The notes: generated by a model not told the origin, from the letters alone. A stretch of DNA of 64,000 nt from Buchnera aphidicola (Symydobius americanus) (GCF_964059135.1 NZ_OZ060393.1:316001-380000), one strand, 5' to 3'. Positions 19,401 through 29,379 are shown, numbered from the stretch's first letter. Numbers and translations: made by a program.

Positions 19401-21977
19401 ATGAAAAAACAATACGACCCACAGAATATAGAAAAAAAAGTACAAGAATACTGGAAAATAAAAAATACATTTCAAGTGTTCGAAGATTCAAAAAAAAAAA
19501 AATATTATTGCCTAGCAATGCTACCGTACCCATCCGGAAAATTACACATGGGACATGTAAGAAACTATACAATTAGTGATGTAATTGCTCGATTTCAAAG
19601 AATGTTAGGAAAAAATGTTTTACATCCAATCGGATGGGATGCATTTGGATTACCTGCAGAAGAAGCTGCATTGAAAAATCATCTGATACCATCAAAATGG
19701 ACAGAAAAAAATATAAATTTTATGAAAAAACAACTTCAAAGATTAGGATTTAGTTATGATTGGAGTCGAGAAATTAAAACCTGTGATCCAGAGTACTACC
19801 AATGGGAACAGTGGTTTTTTAATAAAATATATCAAAAAAATATGGTCTATAAAAAAAAATCATTGGTTAACTGGTGCCCGCAAGATAAAACAGTTTTAGC
19901 GAATGAACAAGTAATTAATGGTCAATGCTGGAGATGTCAGTCGGATATTATCTTAAAACATATCCCTCAATGGTTTATTAGAATTACTAACTATGCTGAA
20001 AAATTATTAAAAGATTTAAAGTTATTAACACAATGGCCAAAAAAAATTATAAAAATGCAAGAAAATTGGATCGGAAAATCTTCAGGATTTGAAATATCTT
20101 TAAATATATTAAATACAAAAGAAATAATTAAAATTTATACTAATCAATTACACCTTATTATGGGAGTAACATTCATTGCAATTTCTCCTGAACATACTTT
20201 ATCTCAAGAAATATCTCAAACAAATGAAACAATAAAACATTTTCTCCAAACACTTTACAAAAAAAACTATTTTTATTTAGATAAAAACAACATAAATATT
20301 GTTGGAAAAAAAATTGAAAAATATGCTATTCACCCTATTACAAATGAATTACTTCCGATTTGGATAACAAATTATACATCAATAGAATATAATACAGATA
20401 GTAGACTTTCAATACCAGGACATAATAAGTATGATTGGCAGTGTGCTAAAAAATATCAGATTAACATTAAAAATGTTATTTCATGCTATCAACCAAACCA
20501 ATTTAATATACATCATTTCTCTGAAAACAATAAAGGTATTTTATGTAATTCTGGAATATTTAATGGTTTAAATGAACAAGAAGCATCAAATAAAATATTT
20601 AAAATATTAAATCAAAAAAAAATCATTCAAAAAAAAAATAACTTTAAATTGAAAGATTGGAGTATATCAAGACAAAGATATTGGGGAGCACCTATACCAA
20701 TGATGAAAAATCAATATGGAAAAATTCTTCCCATCCCTAATGAAAAACTACCAATCATTTTGCCTAAAATTAATAATATGGATGATTTAAAAAATATTAA
20801 AAATATTTACAAAAATTGGTCTAAAATTAAAATCAAGAATGAACATTTTATAAAAGAAACTGATACATTTGATACATTTATGGAGTCATCGTGGTATTAT
20901 ATTCGATATACTTCTCCACATTTAAAAACAAAAATGTTAGATCAAAAAGCAGCAAACTATTGGCTTCCTATTGATCAATATATAGGAGGTATTGAACATG
21001 CTATTATGCATTTAATATATTTCAGATTTTATCATAAATTATTATACGATCTTAATCTAGTATCATGTAAAGAACCAGTAAAAAAACTACTCTGTCAGGG
21101 TATGGTACTTTCTGATGCATTTTATTATATTAATAAAAAAAATCAAAAAACATGGATTTCATATAAAGAATTAAAAATTCAAAAAAATCAACAAGGAGAA
21201 ACGAAAAATATTCAAACAATTCATGGAAAAAAAATTATCCATGCTGGAATGATTAAGATGTCAAAATCTAAAAAAAATGGAGTTGAACCCGAATTAATGA
21301 TTAAAAAATACGGAGCAGATACAATTAGATTGTTTATCATGTTCGCTGCTCCAGTAGAAACGGAATTAGAATGGAATGAAGCAGGTGTAAAAGGAATGTA
21401 TAGATTCTTACAAAAAATTTGGAATATATCTTATGAAACAAAATACAATATTAAAGAAAAAAACATTATTCCAAATAATTCCATTTTAATTAAAAAACTT
21501 CAATCGGAATTGAACAATACAATTAAAAAAGTTGATCATAATATTAAAATAAGACAATCTTTTAATACTGCAATATCAGAAATAATGAAATTCACAAATA
21601 GTATCATAAATTATCAAAAAAACAACCAATGTAATTATAATTTTATTAAAGAAGCATTAAATAATATTATTAAAATGTTATATCCATTCACTCCTCATAT
21701 TAGTTTTTCCTTATGGAAAGAACTTAATAATGAAAAAACAATTGATTTTCAAGAATGGCCTAAATATAATGAAAAATATATTCTCAAAGAATATATAAAT
21801 ATTATAGTGCAAATTAATGGAAAAAAAAAAGATATTATAAAAACTAAATATAATAATTCAAAAGAAAATATTTTAAATATATTAAAAACAAACATTAAAA
21901 CTAAAAAAATATTAAAAATAAATACAGTTCAAAGAATTATTTATATTCAAAACAAATTAATTAATTTAATTATTTAA
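19401..21977 (+). CDS. leuS: LeuRS, leucyl-tRNA synthetase with degenerate editing site
   Basis: Charges tRNA-Leu. Starting at ATG 19401 it has 858 residues against 860 in E. coli, and its residue numbering stays in register. An upstream in-frame ATG adds 14 residues with no counterpart and was rejected. Class I motifs are HMGH at 49-52 and KMSKS near 623. The CP1 editing domain (about 225-415) is present in length, but the threonine-rich motif TTRPDT of E. coli (247-252) reads TNQLHL, and the second pocket segment (331-345) is altered around the retained D345. Synthesis should be intact; hydrolytic proofreading is doubtful. It heads a tight leuS-holA-nadD-tusA series. A 13-base poly(A) run lies at 19490-19502. 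Confidence 0.96.
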   Translation: MKKQYDPQNIEKKVQEYWKIKNTFQVFEDSKKKKYYCLAMLPYPSGKLHMGHVRNYTISDVIARFQRMLGKNVLHPIGWDAFGLPAEEAALKNHLIPSKWTEKNINFMKKQLQRLGFSYDWSREIKTCDPEYYQWEQWFFNKIYQKNMVYKKKSLVNWCPQDKTVLANEQVINGQCWRCQSDIILKHIPQWFIRITNYAEKLLKDLKLLTQWPKKIIKMQENWIGKSSGFEISLNILNTKEIIKIYTNQLHLIMGVTFIAISPEHTLSQEISQTNETIKHFLQTLYKKNYFYLDKNNINIVGKKIEKYAIHPITNELLPIWITNYTSIEYNTDSRLSIPGHNKYDWQCAKKYQINIKNVISCYQPNQFNIHHFSENNKGILCNSGIFNGLNEQEASNKIFKILNQKKIIQKKNNFKLKDWSISRQRYWGAPIPMMKNQYGKILPIPNEKLPIILPKINNMDDLKNIKNIYKNWSKIKIKNEHFIKETDTFDTFMESSWYYIRYTSPHLKTKMLDQKAANYWLPIDQYIGGIEHAIMHLIYFRFYHKLLYDLNLVSCKEPVKKLLCQGMVLSDAFYYINKKNQKTWISYKELKIQKNQQGETKNIQTIHGKKIIHAGMIKMSKSKKNGVEPELMIKKYGADTIRLFIMFAAPVETELEWNEAGVKGMYRFLQKIWNISYETKYNIKEKNIIPNNSILIKKLQSELNNTIKKVDHNIKIRQSFNTAISEIMKFTNSIINYQKNNQCNYNFIKEALNNIIKMLYPFTPHISFSLWKELNNEKTIDFQEWPKYNEKYILKEYINIIVQINGKKKDIIKTKYNNSKENILNILKTNIKTKKILKINTVQRIIYIQNKLINLII

Positions 21978-21983
21978 AATAAA

Positions 21984-22985
21984 ATGATCAATATTAAACA
22001 AAATGAATTAAAAAAAATATTATTACAAAATCAATATTTCTCTTATTTTATTATAGGAAAAGAATTCTTCATAACAGAAAAAATAGAAAGAAACATAACC
22101 TCATTTTTTAATAAAAAAGAATATTTAAACATCATAAAAATTAAAATATTTTTAAATAACGATTGGGAAAAAGTGTTGTTTGAATATTATCAAAAAAATT
22201 TATTTTTTTTAAAAAAAATATTAGTCTTAGATATACAAGAAAAAATCTTTAATAAAAATATAATATTTAATATTAAAAAAATATTAAAAATAAATAATCA
22301 AGCAATTATATCAATATTTAAATTTACTAAATATAATCCCGAAAATATTCTTGAATTTTTTATAAAAAATTTTAATAAATACAATTCTATTGTAATTCCA
22401 ATAGAAAAAATGAATCAAACAAAAATTAAAGAATGGATAATTAAAAAATTAAAAAAAATTAATTTATATATAACAGAAAAAACACTTTATCTATTATTGG
22501 AATATCATAAAAATAACTTATTAATTTTATCAAAATTTTTAAATAATTTAAACTTAATTAATCACCCAAATTATCCGATAACACATAAAAAAATCACAAG
22601 TATGATTGAAGATGTTTCAAAATTTAACATGATAGATTGGATTAAATCATTATTATATAAAAACAAAATTGAAACATTAAAAATATTAAATTATTTTAAA
22701 AAAAAAAAAATAAACATATTAAATTTAACTAAACATATAAAACAAATTATATTTATTTTATTAAAAATTTATAAAAAAAATACATACAAAAACTATTTAA
22801 AAAATACCCCAGAATATTATATAGAAAAAAAAATTGTTAATTTAATCAAGCAATCAAATTATACATTTAATAAAAAAAAAATATATGATATTATAAATAT
22901 ACTAACCAAAATAGAAATCAATTTAAAAACATATAATAACGAATTCATTTGGATCAATTTACAAACATTAATTATGATATTTTAA
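21984..22985 (+). CDS. holA: HolA, DNA polymerase III delta subunit
   Basis: The wrench subunit of the clamp loader: delta opens the beta sliding clamp. 333 residues against 343 in E. coli. Similarity is weak because the protein is extremely Lys/Asn/Ile-rich, but the position between leuS and nadD (lptE lost) is the E. coli order, and blocks such as the C-terminal TKIEINLKTYNNEFIWINLQ region line up. It starts 6 bases after leuS and stops 3 bases before nadD, so translation is probably coupled. A 13-base poly(A) run lies at 22698-22710. Confidence 0.88.
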   Translation: MINIKQNELKKILLQNQYFSYFIIGKEFFITEKIERNITSFFNKKEYLNIIKIKIFLNNDWEKVLFEYYQKNLFFLKKILVLDIQEKIFNKNIIFNIKKILKINNQAIISIFKFTKYNPENILEFFIKNFNKYNSIVIPIEKMNQTKIKEWIIKKLKKINLYITEKTLYLLLEYHKNNLLILSKFLNNLNLINHPNYPITHKKITSMIEDVSKFNMIDWIKSLLYKNKIETLKILNYFKKKKINILNLTKHIKQIIFILLKIYKKNTYKNYLKNTPEYYIEKKIVNLIKQSNYTFNKKKIYDIINILTKIEINLKTYNNEFIWINLQTLIMIF

Positions 22986-22988
22986 AAC

Positions 22989-23636
22989 ATGAAATTATTA
23001 TACGCTGTATTTGGAGGAACATTTGATCCATTTCATTATGGACATTTAATATCTTGCATACTATTATCAAATGAAATTAAAATTAAAAAAATTATAATTA
23101 TACCAAACAATATTCCACCGCATAAAAAATTACCTAAGGCATCAAATCAAGATAGATTTAACATGATTAAATTATCTACTTCTAATAATAAATTATTTAT
23201 AATTGATCCAATAGAATTAAAAAATAATCAAATTTCCTATACTATACAAACATTAAAAAAAATTAAAAAAAAAATAAATAATAATATCTCATTAGGATTC
23301 ATTATCGGAGAAGATAATTTAAATACATTTTATACTTGGCATGATTGGGAAAGTTTTTTAAAAATCTGTCATATAATCATTTGTCCTAGAAAAACAAATC
23401 AAATAATTTTAAATCAACATCATATTCTGAATGATTGGATAAATCAGTATAAAATCCAGAATTATTATAATTTACATCGATATTCATCGGGATGTATATT
23501 TTTTTCTAATATTCCTAATATTAATATTTCTAGTACACAAATTAGAAATTTAAAAAAACAAAAGAAACATATTTCAAAGTTAGTTCACTGGAAAGTAGAA
23601 AAATATATTAATAAAAATAATTTATATAATAACTAA
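22989..23636 (+). CDS. nadD: NadD, nicotinate-mononucleotide adenylyltransferase
   Basis: Adenylates nicotinate mononucleotide to deamido-NAD in NAD synthesis. 215 residues against 213 in E. coli. The nucleotidyltransferase motif GGTFDPFHYGHL is at 9-20, IPNNIPPHK near 40 and ISSTQIR near 176; all are intact. It overlaps neither neighbour but sits in the compact leuS-holA-nadD-tusA group. Confidence 0.96.
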   Translation: MKLLYAVFGGTFDPFHYGHLISCILLSNEIKIKKIIIIPNNIPPHKKLPKASNQDRFNMIKLSTSNNKLFIIDPIELKNNQISYTIQTLKKIKKKINNNISLGFIIGEDNLNTFYTWHDWESFLKICHIIICPRKTNQIILNQHHILNDWINQYKIQNYYNLHRYSSGCIFFSNIPNINISSTQIRNLKKQKKHISKLVHWKVEKYINKNNLYNN

Positions 23637-23653
23637 CCTTATATACAATAAAT

Positions 23654-23902
23654 ATGCTAATAAAAATATTAAATCTAACAAGTTTTAGATGTCCAGATAC
23701 CATGATATATTTAAAAAAAAATATAAAATATATTCAATTTCCAGAAATTGTACTAATAATATCAAACGATATTTCTACTACATGGGATATACCACTATTT
23801 TGTAATTTTATGAATTATAAATTGATAAAAAAATATATAAAAACAAAACCTTATCAATTCTTAATTCAAAAAAAAAAGGAAGAAATGCTTCATCGTATAT
23901 AA
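23654..23902 (+). CDS. tusA: TusA, sulfur-carrier protein for tRNA 2-thiouridine
   Basis: Accepts persulfide sulfur from IscS and passes it down the Tus relay for mnm5s2U34 in tRNA. 82 residues against 81 in E. coli. The active cysteine is C13 in FRCPDT, and the segment LIISND-STTWDIPLFCNFMNYKL matches the family core. It is the last gene of the leuS group, with 17 bases after nadD. TusE, the terminal relay component, is encoded at 41.7 kb; TusBCD are not in this window. Confidence 0.92.
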   Translation: MLIKILNLTSFRCPDTMIYLKKNIKYIQFPEIVLIISNDISTTWDIPLFCNFMNYKLIKKYIKTKPYQFLIQKKKEEMLHRI

Positions 23903-23928
23903 AGAAAATTATTATAAAATTATTTAAT

Positions 23929-25041
23929 TTATTTTAATAATATCATCAGCATTCTACGTATTGGTTCAGCCGCTCCCCATAACAATTGATCTCCTACAGT
24001 AAAAATAGATAAATATTTAGAACCAAAATTTAATTTCCTAATTCTACCTACAGCGATATCTAATGTCCCTGTAACGGAAAAAGGAGTTAACGAGTTAATA
24101 GTATCTTTAAAATTATTTGGAATAATCTTAATCCAAGAGTTATGATTTTGAATAATATTTATAATATCAACACAAGATATATCTTCTGTTAATTTAATTA
24201 AAAAAGATTGACTATGACATCTAAAAGCACCTACTCTAACACATACTCCATCAATTGGAATAAATACTTTTGAATTTAAAATTTTATTAGCTTCTTCTGA
24301 AACTTTTCGCTCCTCTTTAGTTTGACCACTTTCTGTAATAACATCAATCCATGGTAGTACATTACCGGCCAAAGGAGCTAAAAAATATTTTTTAGGAAAT
24401 TGATCACTGGTTGATAACTGTGAAATTTTTTTCTCAATATTTAATACAGAATTAGATGATTGATTTAAAGGAATAGAAACTTCATTATATAAAAAACCCA
24501 TTTGCTTTAACAATTCCATAATATAATTTGCACCAGCACCAGAAGCAGCTTGATAAGTAGAAAAATTAATCCATTCTATTAAATTTCTAGAAAATAAACC
24601 ACCTAAAGCCATCAACATTAAACTAACAGTGCAATTTCCGCCGACAAATGTTTTAACCCCTGAACGTATTGCTGAATGAATTAAATCAATATTAATTGGA
24701 TCTAATACAATCACAGAATTACTATTCATTCTTAAATAAGAAGATGAATCTAGCCAATACCCCTTCCATCCAGTCGATCGCAATTTTTGATAAACAATAT
24801 TAGTATATTCTGCACCTTGACACGTTAAAATAATGTGCATTTTTTTTAAATCTTGAATATCATATGCATTTTTTAAATAACTACGAGATATTCCTTTTAT
24901 AATTGGACTTTTTTCACCTACTTGAGATGTTGAAAAAAAAATAGGATTAATTTTACCAAAATTATTTTCTTCAATTAATCTTTGTATTAAAACTGAACCA
25001 ACCATACCTCTCCAACCAATAAAACCAACAAATTTTTTCAT
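23929..25041 (-). CDS. asd: Asd, aspartate-semialdehyde dehydrogenase
   Basis: Reduces aspartyl phosphate to aspartate semialdehyde, the branch point to lysine/diaminopimelate, threonine and methionine. 370 residues against 367 in E. coli. The NADP-binding N-terminus is FIGWRGMVGSVL (7-18), the catalytic cysteine C137 is in FVGGNCTVSLMLMALGG, and YQAASGAGA lies near 163. It is transcribed opposite to its neighbours and converges on tusA with 26 bases. It feeds the pathway that ends with LysA here. Confidence 0.97.
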   Translation of the reverse strand: MKKFVGFIGWRGMVGSVLIQRLIEENNFGKINPIFFSTSQVGEKSPIIKGISRSYLKNAYDIQDLKKMHIILTCQGAEYTNIVYQKLRSTGWKGYWLDSSSYLRMNSNSVIVLDPINIDLIHSAIRSGVKTFVGGNCTVSLMLMALGGLFSRNLIEWINFSTYQAASGAGANYIMELLKQMGFLYNEVSIPLNQSSNSVLNIEKKISQLSTSDQFPKKYFLAPLAGNVLPWIDVITESGQTKEERKVSEEANKILNSKVFIPIDGVCVRVGAFRCHSQSFLIKLTEDISCVDIINIIQNHNSWIKIIPNNFKDTINSLTPFSVTGTLDIAVGRIRKLNFGSKYLSIFTVGDQLLWGAAEPIRRMLMILLK

Positions 25042-25386
25042 ATATTTTTTCTACGAATATTGAAATAAATTAAAAATATAATTACTAATTACAGTAAAAA
25101 TATTAATAACCTAATAAAATAAATTTCGTTCCCAAAAAATAAAAATAAATAATACTTAAAATATTTAATTTAAATCATGTTAATAGATTATAATAAATAT
25201 TAAATATATGTATAATAATAATATATTAGAACATATTTATTAAATAAAAATAAAATAATTATTCTATAATTATATAAAATTTAAATTACAAATAAAATAT
25301 AATTTAATATATTTTATTTATAATATCATTAATTATAAAAATTGAAAATATGTTTATGAAATAAACCAAAATAAAATGGTAAAAAA
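25042..25386. other. AT-rich intergenic region between divergent asd and yhgN
   Basis: 345 bases of nearly pure A/T with no supportable gene or RNA. A small hairpin (GTTTAT-GAA-ATAAAC, 25352-25366) lies 21 bases before yhgN. Promoters for asd and yhgN must be here, but I cannot choose among the many TATAAT-like strings. Confidence 0.6.
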
Positions 25387-25977
25387 ATGAATGAAATAAT
25401 TTCTACAACTATATTGTTAATATTAATTATGGATCCATTAGGCAATCTCCCAATTGTAATGTCAATATTAAAATATTTACATCCAAAAAGAAGAAATATA
25501 GTACTTATTCGAGAAATGATTATTGCTTTAATGATTATGATATTATTTTTGTTAATGGGAGAAAAAACATTATCTATACTAGATTTAAGAACAGAAACAG
25601 TATCAATATCCGGAGGAATTATACTATTTTTAATAGCAATAAAAATGATTTTTCCTGATGAAAATAAAAAAAACGAAATCATTAATAAATCAGAACCATT
25701 CTTAGTACCTTTAGCAATTCCTTTAGTAGCTGGTCCATCATTACTCGCAACACTTATGCTATTATCGCATCAATATTCTAATCAAATATTTTCATTATCC
25801 ATATCATTAATAATTGCGTGGAGTATTACAGTAATTATTCTATTATTATCTGGGAGTTTTCTTAAAGTTCTAGGAAAAAGAGGAGTAAACGCATTAGAAA
25901 GGTTAATGGGATTAATATTGATTATGTTATCAACACAAATGTTTCTTGATGGAGTAACACATTGGTTTAAATTATAA
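25387..25977 (+). CDS. yhgN: YhgN, MarC/UPF0056 family inner-membrane protein
   Basis: Multi-spanning membrane protein of unknown function. 196 residues against 197 in E. coli, with about six hydrophobic segments (roughly 3-25, 37-58, 66-90, 105-130, 136-160, 170-193). Conserved family pieces are MDPLGNLPIV near 16 and AGPSLLATLMLL near 114. The divergent position next to asd is the E. coli arrangement. No enzymatic motif is visible; older transporter annotations rest on weak evidence. Confidence 0.9.
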   Translation: MNEIISTTILLILIMDPLGNLPIVMSILKYLHPKRRNIVLIREMIIALMIMILFLLMGEKTLSILDLRTETVSISGGIILFLIAIKMIFPDENKKNEIINKSEPFLVPLAIPLVAGPSLLATLMLLSHQYSNQIFSLSISLIIAWSITVIILLLSGSFLKVLGKRGVNALERLMGLILIMLSTQMFLDGVTHWFKL

Positions 25978-26023
25978 TATAAAAAATATTATTTAACATA
26001 ATATTAAAAATACAAGTATAATA

Positions 26024-26051
26024 TTTACATTTATTATATATAATATATACT
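26024..26051 (+). promoter_or_regulatory. Possible sigma-70 promoter upstream of pgk
   Basis: TTTACA (26024-26029), a 16-base spacer and TATACT (26046-26051), about 105 bases before the pgk start. A 7-base-pair hairpin ATACTTT/AAAGTAT (26047-26053 with 26067-26073) overlaps its -10 region. In sequence this AT-rich, such matches arise easily by chance. Confidence 0.3.
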
Positions 26052-26155
26052 TTCAGGAAACAGATAAAAGTATAATAAAATAATCAAAAATGTATTTATT
26101 ATAAAAAAATAATTAATCATTAATAACATTTAATAAATATTAAAAAGGAAAAAAT

Positions 26156-27325
26156 ATGATTGAAATGAAAGAATTAAATTTAAAAAACAAAACAGTATTA
26201 ATAAGAGTAGATTTTAATGTTCCAATTCATAATAATCGAATTACATCTGATGCTAGAATTCGAGCAAGCATACCAACAATTGAACTTGCATTGAAACAAA
26301 ATGCAAAAGTAATCATCATGTCTCATTTAGGAAGACCTAAAGAAGGACAATATCAAAAAATATTTTCCTTATTACCCATTGTAGAATATTTAAAAAAAGT
26401 ATTTATTAATACTAATATTTACTTTTCAGAAAAGTTAAAAAAAATATGTATGAATCCTGGAGATTTACTAGTTTTAGAAAATGTTAGATTTAATGCAGGA
26501 GAAAAAAACAATGATATTCATTTATCTAAACAATATGCATCTTTATGTGATGTATTTGTTATGGATGCTTTTGGTAGTGCGCACAGAAAAGAATCTTCTA
26601 CATTTGGAGTGGGTATGTTTGCTAAAATAGCATGCGCTGGACCATTATTCGTATCAGAAATAAAAGCGTTACGTACAGCATTAAAAAATCCGAATAGACC
26701 AATGATTGCTATTGTAGGCGGATCAAAAATATCAACAAAATTTCAATTACTACAATCCCTATCAAAAATAGCAGATACTGTAATAGTGGGAGGAGGTATA
26801 GCTAATACTTTTCTAGCTATTGATTACAATATTGGAAAATCTTTACACGAAAAAGAATTTATTAACACAGCAAAAAAAATCAGAGATAAATATAATATTC
26901 TAATACCAGTAGATTCTAGAGTAGGAACAGAATTTTCAAAACTATCAAATGCAATTGTAAAAAAACCATTTGAAATTCAAGAAGAAGAAGAAATTATGGA
27001 TTTAGGTGATAAAAGTATGTCTAATATAGAAAATATTATAAAAAAAGCAAAAACCATTCTTTGGAATGGACCATTAGGAGTATTTGAATTCCCTAAATTC
27101 CGAATAGGAACAGAAAGATTAGCAAAAAGTATTGCTCAAAGTGATGCATTTTCTATTGCAGGTGGTGGAGAAACATTATCCGTAATTGATATGCTAAATA
27201 TTCAAGATCAAATATCTTATATTTCTACAGGTGGAGCTGCTTTTCTACAATTCGTGGAAGGTCAAAAACTACCAACAATATCCATGTTAGAAGCAGTCAA
27301 AAAAACTATTGAAAATTTAAAATAA
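26156..27325 (+). CDS. pgk: Pgk, phosphoglycerate kinase
   Basis: Glycolytic enzyme making ATP from 1,3-bisphosphoglycerate. 389 residues against 387 in E. coli. RVDFNVPIHNNRI (16-28), MSHLGRP (near 58), LENVRFNAGE (near 108), MDAFGSAHR (near 139) and the nucleotide-binding GGGETL/STGGAAFLQF region near the C-terminus are all present. A strong AAAGGA ribosome site precedes ATG 26156. It is followed by fbaA after 64 bases; the pgk-fba pair is the E. coli arrangement. Confidence 0.98.
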   Translation: MIEMKELNLKNKTVLIRVDFNVPIHNNRITSDARIRASIPTIELALKQNAKVIIMSHLGRPKEGQYQKIFSLLPIVEYLKKVFINTNIYFSEKLKKICMNPGDLLVLENVRFNAGEKNNDIHLSKQYASLCDVFVMDAFGSAHRKESSTFGVGMFAKIACAGPLFVSEIKALRTALKNPNRPMIAIVGGSKISTKFQLLQSLSKIADTVIVGGGIANTFLAIDYNIGKSLHEKEFINTAKKIRDKYNILIPVDSRVGTEFSKLSNAIVKKPFEIQEEEEIMDLGDKSMSNIENIIKKAKTILWNGPLGVFEFPKFRIGTERLAKSIAQSDAFSIAGGGETLSVIDMLNIQDQISYISTGGAAFLQFVEGQKLPTISMLEAVKKTIENLK

Positions 27326-27389
27326 TATTAAAAATACTTATATAATAAAATATATATTTAACAATCATGAATTAATTCAAGGAATAAAA

Positions 27390-28472
27390 ATGTATAAAAA
27401 TTTAAATGATATTAAAACGGGTGTAATCTTCGGAAAAGATATTCAAAAATTATTACAATTTGCAAAATATAAACAATTCGCAATACCAGCCATCAATTGT
27501 GCTAACATTGACACAATTAATATTGTTTTAAAAACTGCTTCTAAAATGAAATCTCCTGTAATTATTCAATTTTCTTACGGAGGTTCTTTATTTATGTCTG
27601 GAACAAAAATACAAGATATTTCAAATCATAAACAGGCAATATTAGGAGCACTATCAGGAGCAAATCATATACATTTAATGGCTAAATATTATAAAATACC
27701 TGTAATTTTACATACAGACCATTGTCATAGAGAAATTCTTCCGTGGATAAATGGTTTGTTAAAATTGGGAGAAAAGAATTTCAAAAAACATGGATACCCT
27801 ATTTTTTCATCACATATGATTGATTTATCTAAAGAAAATATAACAAATAATATAAAAACTTGTGAAAATTATTTACATAAAATGAAACAAATTAATATGT
27901 TTCTTGAAATAGAATTAGGATGTACAGGAGGAGAAGAAGATGGAATAAATAATGAAAATATAGATTCATCTTTATTATATACAAGTCCTAAGGAAGTAAA
28001 TTATGCATATGAAAAATTAATTAAAATTAGTCCAAACTTTACTATTGCGGCTTCTTTTGGAAATGTACACGGAGTTTATCAACCAGGTAATATTTCTTTA
28101 AAACCAAATATTTTAAAAGAATCACAAAAATATGTTTCAAAAAAACACAATTTATATGCTATTAATCCTATTAATTTCGTATTTCATGGAGGATCTGGAT
28201 CGGATTCATCAGATATAAAAAAAGCTATTAAATATGGCGTAATCAAAATGAATGTAGATACAGATATACAATGGGCATCATGGAATGGTATTTTAAAATA
28301 TTATCAAAAAAATAAACTATACTTAAAAAGCCAACTAGGTAACCCACAAGGAATAAATCAACCAAATAAAAAATACTATGACCCAAGAAGCTGGATAAAA
28401 TCATCACAAAATTCTATTGAAAAAAAATTAGAAAAAATCTTTAAAGAACTTAACTCTTATAATTTAATTTAA
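27390..28472 (+). CDS. fbaA: FbaA, class II fructose-bisphosphate aldolase
   Basis: Zinc-dependent aldolase converting fructose 1,6-bisphosphate to triose phosphates. 360 residues against 359 in E. coli. The catalytic Asp and zinc-ligand His are D110 and H111 in HTDHCHREI; FHGGSGS near 265 is the phosphate loop. AAGGAATAAAA precedes the ATG. Together with pgk and mscS it forms a plus-strand run with spacers of about 40-60 bases. Confidence 0.97.
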   Translation: MYKNLNDIKTGVIFGKDIQKLLQFAKYKQFAIPAINCANIDTINIVLKTASKMKSPVIIQFSYGGSLFMSGTKIQDISNHKQAILGALSGANHIHLMAKYYKIPVILHTDHCHREILPWINGLLKLGEKNFKKHGYPIFSSHMIDLSKENITNNIKTCENYLHKMKQINMFLEIELGCTGGEEDGINNENIDSSLLYTSPKEVNYAYEKLIKISPNFTIAASFGNVHGVYQPGNISLKPNILKESQKYVSKKHNLYAINPINFVFHGGSGSDSSDIKKAIKYGVIKMNVDTDIQWASWNGILKYYQKNKLYLKSQLGNPQGINQPNKKYYDPRSWIKSSQNSIEKKLEKIFKELNSYNLI

Positions 28473-28515
28473 ATAAAAAATATAATTCACTAACATAAAT
28501 ACATTAGGAATAAAA

Positions 28516-29379
28516 ATGGAAAGATTTAATTTTATGAATAATATAAAATATTTTATATTGTGGGCAATACAACATCAAGAATTAGTATTTAACTACTTTA
28601 TTAACGCAACTATGGCAATTATAATTATTGTAATTGGTTCATTTACATCAAAAATTTTATCCAATGGCCTAAATAAAATCCTGATATCTCGAAATGTAGA
28701 CATTACAATTTGCGATTTTCTTACGGCTTTATCGAAATATGTAGTGATTACATTAACCATAGTAATTGCTTTAGGAAGGATTGGAGTACAAACTACATCC
28801 GTGATTGCAATATTAGGAGCAGCTGGTATGGCAGCTGGACTAGCCTTACAAGGAGCACTTTCAAATTTTGCAGCCGGAATACTATTAGTAGTTTTAAGTC
28901 CATTAAAAAATGGAGAATATATAGTAGTTAAAAATGTTGCAGGTACGGTATTAAATGTACATATTTTTTATACAACATTGCGTACATTAGATGGTAAAAT
29001 AGTCATTATACCTAACAATAAAATTACATCCGATAATATTATCAACTATTCTAGAGAACCAGCAAGAAGAAACGAATTTATGATTAACGTATCTTACAAT
29101 ACTAATATTGATTTAGTGATTAATACATTAAAACAAGTCATTTCTAAAGAACCGAGGGTATTAAAAGATAAAGATATTGTAGTAGGATTAAGTGAACTCG
29201 CCCCTTCATCTATGAATTTTATAGTAAGATGTTGGAGTTATACTAATGATCTAAACGCAGTATATTGGGATTTAATGTCTAATTTTAAAAAAGCACTTGA
29301 TAAAAATAAAATTGATCCGCCTTATCCACAATTACAAATGTATATTAAAAACAAACATCAAAAAATTGAAATTTCATAA
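28516..29379 (+). CDS. mscS: MscS (YggB), small-conductance mechanosensitive channel
   Basis: Heptameric inner-membrane channel that opens under membrane tension to release solutes in osmotic downshock. 287 residues against 286 in E. coli. TM1 is about 29-57, TM2 68-91 and the pore helix TM3 96-127 with its Gly/Ala packing face (GAAGMAAGLALQGALSNFAAG). A beta domain follows, with VVIPNN-type sequence near 167. The hydrophobic gate residue corresponding to E. coli L105 is Met here, while L109 is kept. AGGAATAAAA precedes the ATG. In E. coli it also follows fbaA. Confidence 0.96.
   Translation: MERFNFMNNIKYFILWAIQHQELVFNYFINATMAIIIIVIGSFTSKILSNGLNKILISRNVDITICDFLTALSKYVVITLTIVIALGRIGVQTTSVIAILGAAGMAAGLALQGALSNFAAGILLVVLSPLKNGEYIVVKNVAGTVLNVHIFYTTLRTLDGKIVIIPNNKITSDNIINYSREPARRNEFMINVSYNTNIDLVINTLKQVISKEPRVLKDKDIVVGLSELAPSSMNFIVRCWSYTNDLNAVYWDLMSNFKKALDKNKIDPPYPQLQMYIKNKHQKIEIS

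Noticed and set aside
25329..25682. 117-codon minus-strand frame over the start of yhgN
   Set aside because: It overlaps the conserved yhgN gene and has no ribosome site or recognisable domain.
26047..26073. Cra-like operator before pgk
   Set aside because: The TTTC-AG-GAAA symmetry is the inverse of the Cra half-site order, and no regulator is known here; more likely a chance hairpin.
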